Of a stretch of 39,333 nucleotides of DNA, positions 1 through 9,003 are shown one piece after another. The notes beneath the pieces are model-generated. The model made no database searches. It was not told the origin of the DNA and was given only the letters and a program-made list of their open reading frames with translations. Both the position numbers and the translations under genes were made by a program. This stretch comes from a virus. The stretch covers positions 1 to 39,333 of the IMG/VR virus record IMGVR_UViG_3300006616_000032, one strand, 5' to 3'. The stretch's first letter is position 1, and the number at the start of each line of letters is the position of its first letter.

Positions 1-156
1 GAACGCATCAAAGAATTAGAAAAACAAGTGGAAGCATTGAATGTGGACACAAGTGATAACGTTTATACTGCAGAAGAAAATAACGTTATTAAAATTTACA
101 AAATATGGGCTTTAGTTGGTCCATTAGTCGGTGGCATTATCGGCTTAGCATTATAA
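1..156 (+). CDS. C-terminal end of a small membrane protein (5' partial)
   Basis: Frame 1 is open from the window edge to a TAA at 154-156, giving the last 51 residues of a protein whose start lies outside. The visible part begins with a charged, coiled-coil-like stretch (ERIKELEKQVEAL). It ends in a hydrophobic glycine-rich segment (about residues 35-51, IWALVGPLVGGIIGLAL) that looks like a membrane helix at the extreme C-terminus. It is the only rightward gene here and converges on the long leftward late series, so it probably belongs to the oppositely transcribed early or middle half of the genome. I do not recognise the family. A tail-anchored membrane protein is the most that can be said. 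Confidence 0.6.
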   Translation, partial: ERIKELEKQVEALNVDTSDNVYTAEENNVIKIYKIWALVGPLVGGIIGLAL

Positions 157-162
157 AATATT

Positions 163-197
163 AAAGGGGATAGCGCCGTAATGGTACTATCCCCTTT
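163..197 (+). terminator. Rho-independent terminator between convergent gene blocks
   Basis: AAAGGGGATAG (163-173) pairs perfectly with CTATCCCCTTT (187-197), giving an 11-bp stem. The loop can pair further through CC (176-177) with GG (183-184). On the plus strand the stem runs into TTTTGTTTTTT (195-205), a good U-tract, so it should stop the rightward gene ending at 156. On the minus strand the stem is followed only by AATATTTTATAA, so it is a weaker stop for the late series, whose last stop codon is at 204-206. Confidence 0.85.
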
Positions 198-203
198 TGT
201 TTT

Positions 204-3200
204 TTAATAAAGCTTTTTACGCTTCTTTATCTCTTGTGTAGAAGGTTCAGCAGCATATGCTTTCTTCTCCCAAGGTAAATCTTTATGTCCTTCAATATAA
301 GCTTTACCGTTATAAATTATATTTCCGTTTTCTCTTTTATGTTTACTGCCGTTCCAGTATACATAATCGTCGTCATAATCTAAACGTCCAGCGTCTATAT
401 CTTTAACATGTTGTTTCTCGTGAGCAATTGTTTTCTCACGCTCTACTGGTGATAAGTTAGGATCAACTTCAATCGATCCATCTCTGTTAGCTACACCAGC
501 TACACCTCTTTCGAGCTTCTTAACAGGAGTATCCCATTCGTCATCAGCCCAATCGTCATCACTCCATTTGTCGTCAGCCCAATCGTCATCACTCCACTCA
601 TCTTTTTTAACTTTCTTCTGGTTTCTTTTAGCTTTAGCAACGTCAGGTGCAATTTCATATTCATTATATCCTAATTGCAACATTATCTTTTGCCAAACGT
701 CAAGCTGATCATCAAATAAACCTACGAATGAATTTGTAATAGCTATCATATTGTCTAAAGGTACACCTACAAAAGACCCTACCTTGCCGGCCATGCCTAC
801 GTAATCATCGTATTTTCCAGCCCAATAAGCTGAATTTAAATCTCTAAGTTTAGAATTTAACGGTGGTGATATTTCTGTAGCAGCTAATGCAATCTTTTCG
901 CCAGAAGTTCTTTCTTGCATAGCTTCTTTTAATACAGAATATGTAGCAGCTGTAATAGCTCCAGGGTTACCTAATGACTTTGCAAAACCTGTTAAAGAGC
1001 GTTCAACCGCTTGGAGTTGAAGCTCGTCGATTTTTTCTTCATCATCTTCATCACCAAACATCAATAGAGCTAATAAACCGCTTTGCAGTGCGTTAAACAT
1101 TGCAGCTTGAGCTACTGTGTAATAAAATATAGACCCAACGTCGCGTTTAATGTTTTCAGATCTGCCGCTTGTTATATCCTGCATTTTTCTTTTAGCATAC
1201 CTTGCATACTGGAAAGGTGTATTAGCAAATGCATAGATAATTTTACCAACAGTCGACGCTTGTATTTCTGATATCTTAGATGGGTCAGATGACTGCTGAA
1301 CTTCTTCTGCTGCGTCAATCCATTGTTGTAGTGCTTCAGCTTCAGCTTCTTTTTTACTCATACCAGCTTTAATTAAAGCGTCTCTAGTATTTATATAAAA
1401 AGGAGTTCCACCAAATGCAATAGCTAAACTATCCGCCATTTTTGTTGGCCAAAAACCTGCGTTTAATATTTTATCAATTATGTTTTCTTCACCAGCAATT
1501 TCGTCGGCAAGAACATCAAACTTAGCGCCTGTGCGCCTATTAACAAGATAATCACTTGTCCATAGCTTTTTAAATATAGCGTTTGCTTCAGGCGAAGCGT
1601 ATGCTCTCGTAGCTTGGAATAGATTGTTGTTATCTTTGCCAATAAAGTTTATAAAAGAAGTAGTTTGTAATAAAGCTGATCTACGGTTGACGAACATTGT
1701 AGACCCAACAGATCGGCCAAGCCATTTAGCAAATACATTACTTTGTGCATCTAACCCAGCTCTATTACGGCCAGTTTTCATACGCTTAATGGTTCCGCGT
1801 AAAGACTGCACATACTTCTTACCAAACTGTTTCTCTAATTGATCTAAATTTGTTTGATCAAATATAGCATCAACGTTTTTAGAAAACGTTTCTAGGTTTT
1901 TTGTTCTAACACCTTTTTGTACTTCAGTTAGAATAGTTTGACCTAAGCTTTCTGTAAGCATTCTATCGCTATACTTTATATCAACATTCTCGTTTAAAAA
2001 ATCAGCGAGTTCTACTAATCTAGGATTGCTTTCAACAGTAGCAATCATTCTATCAATAATAGCTTGTTTTTGTGAGCTTTTAGAATTAGGTAAAGGGTCT
2101 TGACCATTACGTACCCAATTGTATGCTTTAACAGCAGTCCCAATAGTGTAAGGGGTTCCATCAATATCTTCATTTACATTAAGATCTGATATTATTTCCT
2201 TAATTGCTTTTAACTTATTAACAACTTCAGAGTTTGCATTTTGTACACCTCTATGATAAGGATCTAAAATATATTTAGTATAAAACTCTTTAGCTTCTTT
2301 ACCAGCTTCGCCATCAGGAAATAATGTGTACAACAACCCTCTAAAATCTTCAGCGTTTGGTGGTATAAACCATTTTGTTGGTTTACCTTTACCTTTGCTG
2401 GAATATATAAGGTTACGTGCTTTACGATTTAATTCCTCTGTAAACTCTAACTCTTTAGCTTCTTTAATATTGTCTAAAGATATTTCGTTAGATGCAAGCC
2501 AAGTGCCTTTAGCTGTATATAATGTTTTACTATTGTTAACATCAACTTCTTTTACGGCTTGCTCAACAAAATCGGTCCATGTTTCTAATGAATAAGAATC
2601 TTTTACTACATCATATCCAGCTTGTATTGCTTTTTGTAGGTCTTTTGATTTTCTATACTCATTCTTTAAAGCTTGTAAGCCCTTAAACTGTTTGTCTTGC
2701 GAAACACTAAATGCTGGATCTGCTTTTGCAATTCTGCTTTTTAGCCAGCTTTTTGGGTTTAATTTAGATAATCTACTTCCTGGTTTACCAGATAACACTT
2801 CAGCAGTCATAGTATCTAGTACTTCTTCTACTGTCATATCCTGTAACGATTTATTATCTGGCATTTTAGTTATACCTAAAAAGTCTTTAAGTATTTGCCA
2901 GTATTGTTTTAATAAATCATTCCAAGACTGTTGTTGATTAACTTCTTTAAATACCTTTGCGCCATTTAATCCGCTAACACCAGCTACAACCTCGTCTTTA
3001 AATTCAAAAGAGTTTTCGTCAAATTTATAGCCAGAATCTTTAATTCTTTTTACCTGTTCTGCGTATAATTCAGGTGCTTCATTTTTAACTTTTTCAAATA
3101 TAGCGTTAAAAACACGAGGTGATTTACTATAAACAACTTTATTCCAAACGTGTCCAAATTCATGGAAAGGTGTGTCTAAGTTTGCATCAGTTCTGTTTAT

Positions 3201-6200
3201 ATAAACAAAATTACCTGTTTGAAAACCATTAACTCTATCAACAACTTGTTTTGCTTCTGCTTTTGAATAACCTTGATCCATTAGCTTTTGCATTGCTGTA
3301 ATACGATTTGTTGATGTTTCTACGGTTCCGCCCCATGCGTTTTCTAGCATAGCTGTTAAAGTTCTAGCTGTATCTTCATTTGTTATAGCAGCATCTTTAA
3401 TTTCATTGAACTTATTGGCTAGGGCTTGATTAAGTTGTTTTTCTTTTTTGTCACGCAAACCTTCTAAGGCCTCTTGTCTTTTTATTTGGAAAGACAACTT
3501 ATCATCAGGTGTTATATTATCAAGAGCTGCTTTAAAGTCTGCAACGTTTTCTTTGTTGTCTAATGTAAAGTCTGACTTTTCAAACTTACCTTTAATACCC
3601 AACTCAGCTGTATAACTAAATGATGCAGCTTTAGATGTTGAACCTCCTGGCTTTAACCTGAACCTTGCTACAACATTACCGTCAAACTTTTTAGAAGGTA
3701 TACCTTTTATAGGCTCTTTAAAATGGTACAACCCACTATCTCCTATCTGTATTAAGAAAGAAGATTTATCTGGCCCTTTACTAGTATAGTGATCAATAAC
3801 AGCATCTACGGGTATTTCGACCTCACCAACTAAATCTCTATAAGCAGGAAGTTTTAATATCTGTTGCCATGTTTCTGGCTGTATCTTAGTGCCAAATGGT
3901 ATTCCTGTTATTTTTTCATTTGCCTTAGGCTTGCCTGGTTTTTCAGGCTTTATTGTCCGACCTTCTATTTCATTTATCTTATCAAGTACTTGCTTAAAAG
4001 AATTACTATTAAGTCTTTCTTTAATAAACTGATCTATGACCTTACCGCCTGGATAATTATCAATATCAACGTCTTCTCTGTTCTCAACATATCTAACGTT
4101 GCCATCTTCAATTTTAACTGTAAATTGGCCAAGTCTATCGCCTTTACTTGATTTGTATTCAACATTCAATATTCTACCATCGGCAACCCTTACTTGCAAA
4201 TCAGGTACGGTTGAATCAAAACCACCTGATTGTACTTCTAACACATCAATACCAGCAGCCCTTAAAAATGCCTTTGATGCGTCTTCGTATATAATACCAC
4301 CATATGTTTTACCAACAAGGTCGCCCTTGTCATACATATCTTTCGCAAACTGAACAGCATAATTAGGTAACATAGCTTTTTCAACAAATTCATTGAAAGC
4401 GTCATTATCGTAGCCTTTGTTTTTTACGATATTATCTGCTATAGGTTTTACCATTTTAGCAAATGTATTTGCAGAACGAATGCGCTCACCAATCTCCATT
4501 GGGCTATACATTCTATCTGCAGACTCTTCTATAATTTGTTTACTTAAATTATTTATGTTAGCCTGTGCTTCTTGATTGCTACCTACAAATTCTTGCCAAG
4601 CTTTTTGTCCAAGACTATCGGCTATTCTTTCTGCAACTTTATCCTTGCGGCTATTTAAAGCATTGCGTCCTTTGGCTGTAGATAAATCTAAATCTTCGCC
4701 CATAATGTAATCCGCAAACTCTTTATTAGTTGGAGGTGTAATACTCCATGTTGCAATTGGTCCAGAACGCACTTTATTCAGCCCTGGTGCTGCCATATAT
4801 AATTCCTTAAGCGTATCTACATTTTTATAAACATAGTTCTTTAAAGCTTTTTGTTTCTCTAGTTGAGATCCTTTAGGCTTTAAAAAGCTTTTTATTTCAG
4901 GAGTTAAATATGTTTTAAAGAAATCTTTTTGTTGCTTAACATAGTCTTTAATGTTAGATATTTTGTCAAGCTTAAGATTAAATAGCTCTGCATTTGTTGC
5001 AGCTTTCTCAATAGCTGATTGTGGTATTGTTAATCTATCAGCTAATTCAGCAGAGGTTGGCCCAGAATCTTCAGCCATAATACCTCTAGCTTGTGTAATA
5101 TCTTTATCTGCTTTTTGTTTTGTATATTGTTTTATAATTCTATCACCACGCTTATCTAATAAGCTACCAACATATGCGGCTAAAGAATCATTTTTTTGTG
5201 GGTCATAAGTTTTTATTAAATCTAAGATACCACCTTTGCCGTACTTTAAGCCAGATAAAAAATCTTGATAAGTTCCTTTTTGTAAATCAGGAGCAACTAA
5301 CGACCATTTTCTTGTGGCAATGTTACCAGCTAAGCCGCCAAGCTTATCTGCAATTACAGTTGGATTAGCTTCAGTTTCATAAAGATCTTGAACTTCTTTA
5401 GATAGCTTTATACTTCTAGCAGATACAGGATCTTTGCGTTTGATATCAGTGTACTCTGGGTTTACAAATAGTTCTTCTTGTTTTTGTTTTAATTTACTAA
5501 TTTCTTGTTGGAATATAGCTTTAGACGAGTCATCATAGTTTTCGTCATTAAGCATGTCTTCATACATTGAAATATCTGCAGATACCTGAGTTAGTTCTTT
5601 AAGCTGCTCGTCTGACATATTAGCAAATTGGTTTTCTACCATTTTATTGCTATCTGCTAAAACTTGCTTCTTTTCTTTAATTTGCTTATTGATTATTTCT
5701 CTAGCTTCTTCTGATGTTGCGTTTTCTGCAGCATTCTCTAGGTCCATTATTTCAACGGCAGCTTGTTTTTGGGCATTAGATATTTGATTAGGTTGGGTTT
5801 GTTTTATAACCATTGTACGTTGCGGTGATGGGACAGCCATATTAACAGTACCACCCATTACAGCACCAACGAGAGAATTTCTAACAAAAGATCTACCAGC
5901 ACCATCCCAAGCATCTTCTCTACCTAAAATATAGTCGTCAGCAGCTCTTTCAATTGTGTCAGCAAGACCTTCAGAAAGACCTTCACCTCCTGCAGCTAAA
6001 GCTGTATTAGCTATATTGTTAAAAACGCCTTTAACACCTTTAGCCCCTGCTTTTCCAAAAACTTTAAACATACCTTTACCGATCATTGATGTTACCATTT
6101 CGGTAGCAAATTCACCGGCTCCAGTCACTGTTGCAGCTCCCCAAATAGATCCCATTGAATCGTCTTGGTTTTCATCTATAATTTCAGCAGACTTTGAGCC

Positions 6201-6860
6201 AACAGCAGATAGTCCCAAAGCAAACGCTCCCCCAGGAAGGAAAGCAGCTCCAATACTAGGTAAAGCACCGAATAAATCTTCCGTAAATGCTTTTGCTGCA
6301 TTTCCATAATCTCCTTCTTGAGCTAAATGAGTATAGTCCTTAGCAACCGCTTCGCCTGTTTCTTCGTCTACAATAGTCCCAAAATCTGTTCTTGCTGCTT
6401 GACCAAACTTCTCAACCTCCTCAATAACGTTTCTATCTATAAATTGATCAACGCCACCGGGCAAACCAGGCATTATTGATCTTAGGCTGTCTGTTATTGC
6501 TTTTTCACCTTCTCTGTCTAAATTGTTACCAGTGTAGTCATCAAATGTTTTTACAATGGTATCCATAAAATCATATTTAATACCTTTGTACAATGATGCA
6601 GCGCTACCTAAAACGTTTATGGCTTGTTTACCAAACCACCCAGTGTTTGTAATATTAGCTATGTTATCTAAAGCCGCCTTTCTTGCTTGTTGCTCTAAGG
6701 CTTCTTGTTCTTGGTTATATTGTTCTTCCATTTGATCTATTTGATATTGATCAAATGATATAGGACTATCGAATCCATCTGCTTCCACGTTTTCTGAGGG
6801 TGAAATATCTTTCGATTGTCCATTCTCCCACTCAGAAAAAGTCATTGTTTCGTCTTCCAT
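204..6860 (-). CDS. Giant internal/ejected virion protein with two zincin motifs and a PD-(D/E)XK-like motif
   Basis: At 2218 residues this is the last gene of the late series. Such proteins in podovirus-like phages are usually packed in the head and ejected with DNA; that role is inferred here. In order: a coiled-coil-like N-terminus (about 40-66); glycine-rich hydrophobic stretches (199-222, 328-342) that could cross membranes; a segment near 535-580 resembling sigma-70 region 2 (TYDP at 551-554); a PD-(D/E)XK-like motif (P886 D887, E901-Y-K903); a first zincin motif HEFGH (1233-1237) with a possible third ligand E1290; a long helical region; a hydrophobic patch near 1915-1935; an acidic Trp/Asp repeat (about 2087-2113); and a C-terminal HEKQH (2147-2151) with possible ligand E2198. 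The start ATG follows AATAAT, one base after the upstream stop. I found no DFDxD RNA polymerase motif, unlike the giant polymerases of gut crAss phages. Confidence 0.8.
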   Translation of the reverse strand: MEDETMTFSEWENGQSKDISPSENVEADGFDSPISFDQYQIDQMEEQYNQEQEALEQQARKAALDNIANITNTGWFGKQAINVLGSAASLYKGIKYDFMDTIVKTFDDYTGNNLDREGEKAITDSLRSIMPGLPGGVDQFIDRNVIEEVEKFGQAARTDFGTIVDEETGEAVAKDYTHLAQEGDYGNAAKAFTEDLFGALPSIGAAFLPGGAFALGLSAVGSKSAEIIDENQDDSMGSIWGAATVTGAGEFATEMVTSMIGKGMFKVFGKAGAKGVKGVFNNIANTALAAGGEGLSEGLADTIERAADDYILGREDAWDGAGRSFVRNSLVGAVMGGTVNMAVPSPQRTMVIKQTQPNQISNAQKQAAVEIMDLENAAENATSEEAREIINKQIKEKKQVLADSNKMVENQFANMSDEQLKELTQVSADISMYEDMLNDENYDDSSKAIFQQEISKLKQKQEELFVNPEYTDIKRKDPVSARSIKLSKEVQDLYETEANPTVIADKLGGLAGNIATRKWSLVAPDLQKGTYQDFLSGLKYGKGGILDLIKTYDPQKNDSLAAYVGSLLDKRGDRIIKQYTKQKADKDITQARGIMAEDSGPTSAELADRLTIPQSAIEKAATNAELFNLKLDKISNIKDYVKQQKDFFKTYLTPEIKSFLKPKGSQLEKQKALKNYVYKNVDTLKELYMAAPGLNKVRSGPIATWSITPPTNKEFADYIMGEDLDLSTAKGRNALNSRKDKVAERIADSLGQKAWQEFVGSNQEAQANINNLSKQIIEESADRMYSPMEIGERIRSANTFAKMVKPIADNIVKNKGYDNDAFNEFVEKAMLPNYAVQFAKDMYDKGDLVGKTYGGIIYEDASKAFLRAAGIDVLEVQSGGFDSTVPDLQVRVADGRILNVEYKSSKGDRLGQFTVKIEDGNVRYVENREDVDIDNYPGGKVIDQFIKERLNSNSFKQVLDKINEIEGRTIKPEKPGKPKANEKITGIPFGTKIQPETWQQILKLPAYRDLVGEVEIPVDAVIDHYTSKGPDKSSFLIQIGDSGLYHFKEPIKGIPSKKFDGNVVARFRLKPGGSTSKAASFSYTAELGIKGKFEKSDFTLDNKENVADFKAALDNITPDDKLSFQIKRQEALEGLRDKKEKQLNQALANKFNEIKDAAITNEDTARTLTAMLENAWGGTVETSTNRITAMQKLMDQGYSKAEAKQVVDRVNGFQTGNFVYINRTDANLDTPFHEFGHVWNKVVYSKSPRVFNAIFEKVKNEAPELYAEQVKRIKDSGYKFDENSFEFKDEVVAGVSGLNGAKVFKEVNQQQSWNDLLKQYWQILKDFLGITKMPDNKSLQDMTVEEVLDTMTAEVLSGKPGSRLSKLNPKSWLKSRIAKADPAFSVSQDKQFKGLQALKNEYRKSKDLQKAIQAGYDVVKDSYSLETWTDFVEQAVKEVDVNNSKTLYTAKGTWLASNEISLDNIKEAKELEFTEELNRKARNLIYSSKGKGKPTKWFIPPNAEDFRGLLYTLFPDGEAGKEAKEFYTKYILDPYHRGVQNANSEVVNKLKAIKEIISDLNVNEDIDGTPYTIGTAVKAYNWVRNGQDPLPNSKSSQKQAIIDRMIATVESNPRLVELADFLNENVDIKYSDRMLTESLGQTILTEVQKGVRTKNLETFSKNVDAIFDQTNLDQLEKQFGKKYVQSLRGTIKRMKTGRNRAGLDAQSNVFAKWLGRSVGSTMFVNRRSALLQTTSFINFIGKDNNNLFQATRAYASPEANAIFKKLWTSDYLVNRRTGAKFDVLADEIAGEENIIDKILNAGFWPTKMADSLAIAFGGTPFYINTRDALIKAGMSKKEAEAEALQQWIDAAEEVQQSSDPSKISEIQASTVGKIIYAFANTPFQYARYAKRKMQDITSGRSENIKRDVGSIFYYTVAQAAMFNALQSGLLALLMFGDEDDEEKIDELQLQAVERSLTGFAKSLGNPGAITAATYSVLKEAMQERTSGEKIALAATEISPPLNSKLRDLNSAYWAGKYDDYVGMAGKVGSFVGVPLDNMIAITNSFVGLFDDQLDVWQKIMLQLGYNEYEIAPDVAKAKRNQKKVKKDEWSDDDWADDKWSDDDWADDEWDTPVKKLERGVAGVANRDGSIEVDPNLSPVEREKTIAHEKQHVKDIDAGRLDYDDDYVYWNGSKHKRENGNIIYNGKAYIEGHKDLPWEKKAYAAEPSTQEIKKRKKLY
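541..600 (-). repeat. 30-bp tandem repeat inside the 2218-residue gene
   Basis: Two adjacent 30-bp units (541-570 and 571-600) share a core, AGCCCAATCGTCATCACTCC, and differ at only a few positions. They encode a repeated ten-residue acidic, Trp-containing unit of the WSDDDWADD type. This is a recent in-frame duplication in a linker just before the C-terminal peptidase-like domain. Confidence 0.85.
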
Positions 6861-6861
6861 A

Positions 6862-9003
6862 TTATTTTATGTATTTTGGATTACCTCCTGCAAGTGTTAC
6901 AATTTGTCTTTGTCTTACTTCTGGATTATTAGATAATTTAATTACCTGTTTGTTAACCATAACTCGAAGATTTCCGTTTTTATCAATTTGAGCGTCGTCG
7001 ATTTTCCCAAGCCCAGCTAAACCGCTTACGCTTTCTGTAGTAATTTCACCTAAATTGTTGTATGCGGATAATATTTGTTCTGTGTTTGTTCTAGTTCTTT
7101 GATCAACAGCACCTTCTTTTGTTGCACTAGCCGGTGTGATACCCGTTTTATTAGGGTCATATTTTGTTGTAACTGATTTAGGGAAGTATGTTGCTTCAAA
7201 GTCTTGCATTAAATCTTGAACAATATCGTTCTTAATTAATTGCATGTTTTCTTTTTTAGCATCTCCTGTAGCGTTTATAAGTTGCTCAAAGCCATCATAA
7301 TCAAGCCCTTGCGCTGCCGCTAAGGAACGTAGTTTATTAACATCATCACCTATAACGGTATAAAAATATTGTTCCATTCTAGGTCTTATCTGCTCGGCGC
7401 TAACATTACCTTTACCAATACCGTATTTTGTTGCATACTCTTCAATATAAGTTGAAGCAACTTTATTACCGGCATCGACGTAAGTTAATGGGTTTACTTT
7501 TTGAACCAGTTTAAAACCAGCTTGACCATTAGCTACTTTCGATACAGGCACCTTTACTTCTTTACCTTGCTCAGTTGTTCCTACTAAGTGTTGAACACCA
7601 TCAATGTTTTTTACGGTAAAAGAATCTGGGTTGTGTTCTAACGTATTATAAAAGTCAACCATTTGTGGTTTACTAGCTTCTATATCATGGGTGCCTTTAC
7701 TTTCCATGAATTGCTGACGTAGCTGACCTAAAGTATCTTGCGCTGCTTTAAATTGAGCTGCTTGATCTTTAAAGTTTTGAAGTCCTGCTTTTAATTCAGC
7801 GTTGCTTATTTCACCTCTAGCATATTGTGCCTTCATGTTAGAGTATTCACTCTTCCAACCAGAAAGTGCTTCAAGTCTGTCTTTATTAAAGTTTTCTCCG
7901 GCAGATGGATCATAGTCTATAACTAGCTCACCCATTTCATCTTCCAGCTCTCTATCGTAACTTTCTTGCGCAGCTCTTTTGTAGTTTTGTCTGTCAATAG
8001 CTAAATTAAATCCTTCAGCAGCAGCTGATCCAAAACCTTGCTTTGCATATTCAGGCATTGTAGCTCTTTGCATATAACGATAATCAACACCTTCCATGTC
8101 CGGTGTTTGATCTGTCCGTGTGAAAGGAGAATTATATATGTGTGCTATTTTACGCAAAGGTGATTCACCTGCGTGCCTACGCTTATACATTAAGCCTTTA
8201 AACTTTTCAAAGGTTTCAGGTTGTTCTAAAGCCAGCCGTTTAATAGGGTTGTCATCCTTTTTACGCTCTAATACGTCATCTTCTCCAAACCAGTTTACAC
8301 CACCTTTAAACACGTCGTCGCCAAAAAGGCTTTCTATTGAGGATTGTAAAAAACTTTTTTCTTTGCTTCCGCTTAATCTTTCAGCTTCTTTACTACCTTC
8401 TGTATGTTTTTGATTACCTAAATATGTACCGCTTGAAAGTAATTGAATATTACCTGGTCCCTTGTTTTCTTTTTGCGGAATAGTAGGAAAACCATTTCTT
8501 AATTTTTCAGGGTTGTTAGCAATGTCTGTTCTAATCATTTGCTGAGTAGACGATGTTCCTGAACCTGTTGTATCTCTTACTACTTCTGGTGGAGCTTGTA
8601 TCACTGTATTCCCCCCACCTCCTGTTGTTAGGTCTGGTTTAGACTCTGGTGTTGTGCTTACAGTTTCAGCTACTGTTTTAGGTGGGTCTTGTTTTGGATC
8701 GCCTGTTATAACACCTAAGCTTAAATCTGGTCTTTCAAATTCTATAGTAGGTTTTTCTGTGTTTAAAAACTTGTCAAAACCATTGTCAGGCTTATCTTCT
8801 ATTTCAGGCTTTTCGTCTTCGTCTAGCTGAGACATGATTGCACCTAAGTGAATTAAGCTACGGCCAAATAAATCTGAACCTGTATCTCTATTAGGATTAC
8901 TCGCGCGACCAATTGCTTCAAAGTCTAAAAGACTAGCAATACCTTGTCCTAAGTCAAATAAAGGGCTACCCTTCTTTAACTGCTTGTTTATTTTATTGCT
9001 CAT
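6862..9003 (-). CDS. Probable internal virion protein, 713 residues
   Basis: No catalytic motif was recognised. Residues 1-60 hold the only mildly hydrophobic part. Residues 60-210 are Pro/Thr/Gly-rich and probably disordered, with a run of four glycines. The rest is charged and mostly helical, with long predicted helices in the middle (MKAQYARGEISNAELKAGL and the region after it). It lies between the 208-residue and 2218-residue proteins. Its start codon overlaps the upstream stop (TAATG) and its stop is one base from the next start. Size, helical content and position match the middle member of an ejection-protein trio such as T7 gp14-gp15-gp16, but this is an analogy of position and not detected homology. 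It may equally be a non-ejected head cargo protein. Confidence 0.6.
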   Translation of the reverse strand: MSNKINKQLKKGSPLFDLGQGIASLLDFEAIGRASNPNRDTGSDLFGRSLIHLGAIMSQLDEDEKPEIEDKPDNGFDKFLNTEKPTIEFERPDLSLGVITGDPKQDPPKTVAETVSTTPESKPDLTTGGGGNTVIQAPPEVVRDTTGSGTSSTQQMIRTDIANNPEKLRNGFPTIPQKENKGPGNIQLLSSGTYLGNQKHTEGSKEAERLSGSKEKSFLQSSIESLFGDDVFKGGVNWFGEDDVLERKKDDNPIKRLALEQPETFEKFKGLMYKRRHAGESPLRKIAHIYNSPFTRTDQTPDMEGVDYRYMQRATMPEYAKQGFGSAAAEGFNLAIDRQNYKRAAQESYDRELEDEMGELVIDYDPSAGENFNKDRLEALSGWKSEYSNMKAQYARGEISNAELKAGLQNFKDQAAQFKAAQDTLGQLRQQFMESKGTHDIEASKPQMVDFYNTLEHNPDSFTVKNIDGVQHLVGTTEQGKEVKVPVSKVANGQAGFKLVQKVNPLTYVDAGNKVASTYIEEYATKYGIGKGNVSAEQIRPRMEQYFYTVIGDDVNKLRSLAAAQGLDYDGFEQLINATGDAKKENMQLIKNDIVQDLMQDFEATYFPKSVTTKYDPNKTGITPASATKEGAVDQRTRTNTEQILSAYNNLGEITTESVSGLAGLGKIDDAQIDKNGNLRVMVNKQVIKLSNNPEVRQRQIVTLAGGNPKYIK

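Noticed and set aside
204-6860. A virion RNA polymerase, as coded by giant proteins of gut crAss phages
   Set aside because: I searched the 2218-residue protein by eye for the DFDxD catalytic loop and found none; the protein also shows no other polymerase landmark.
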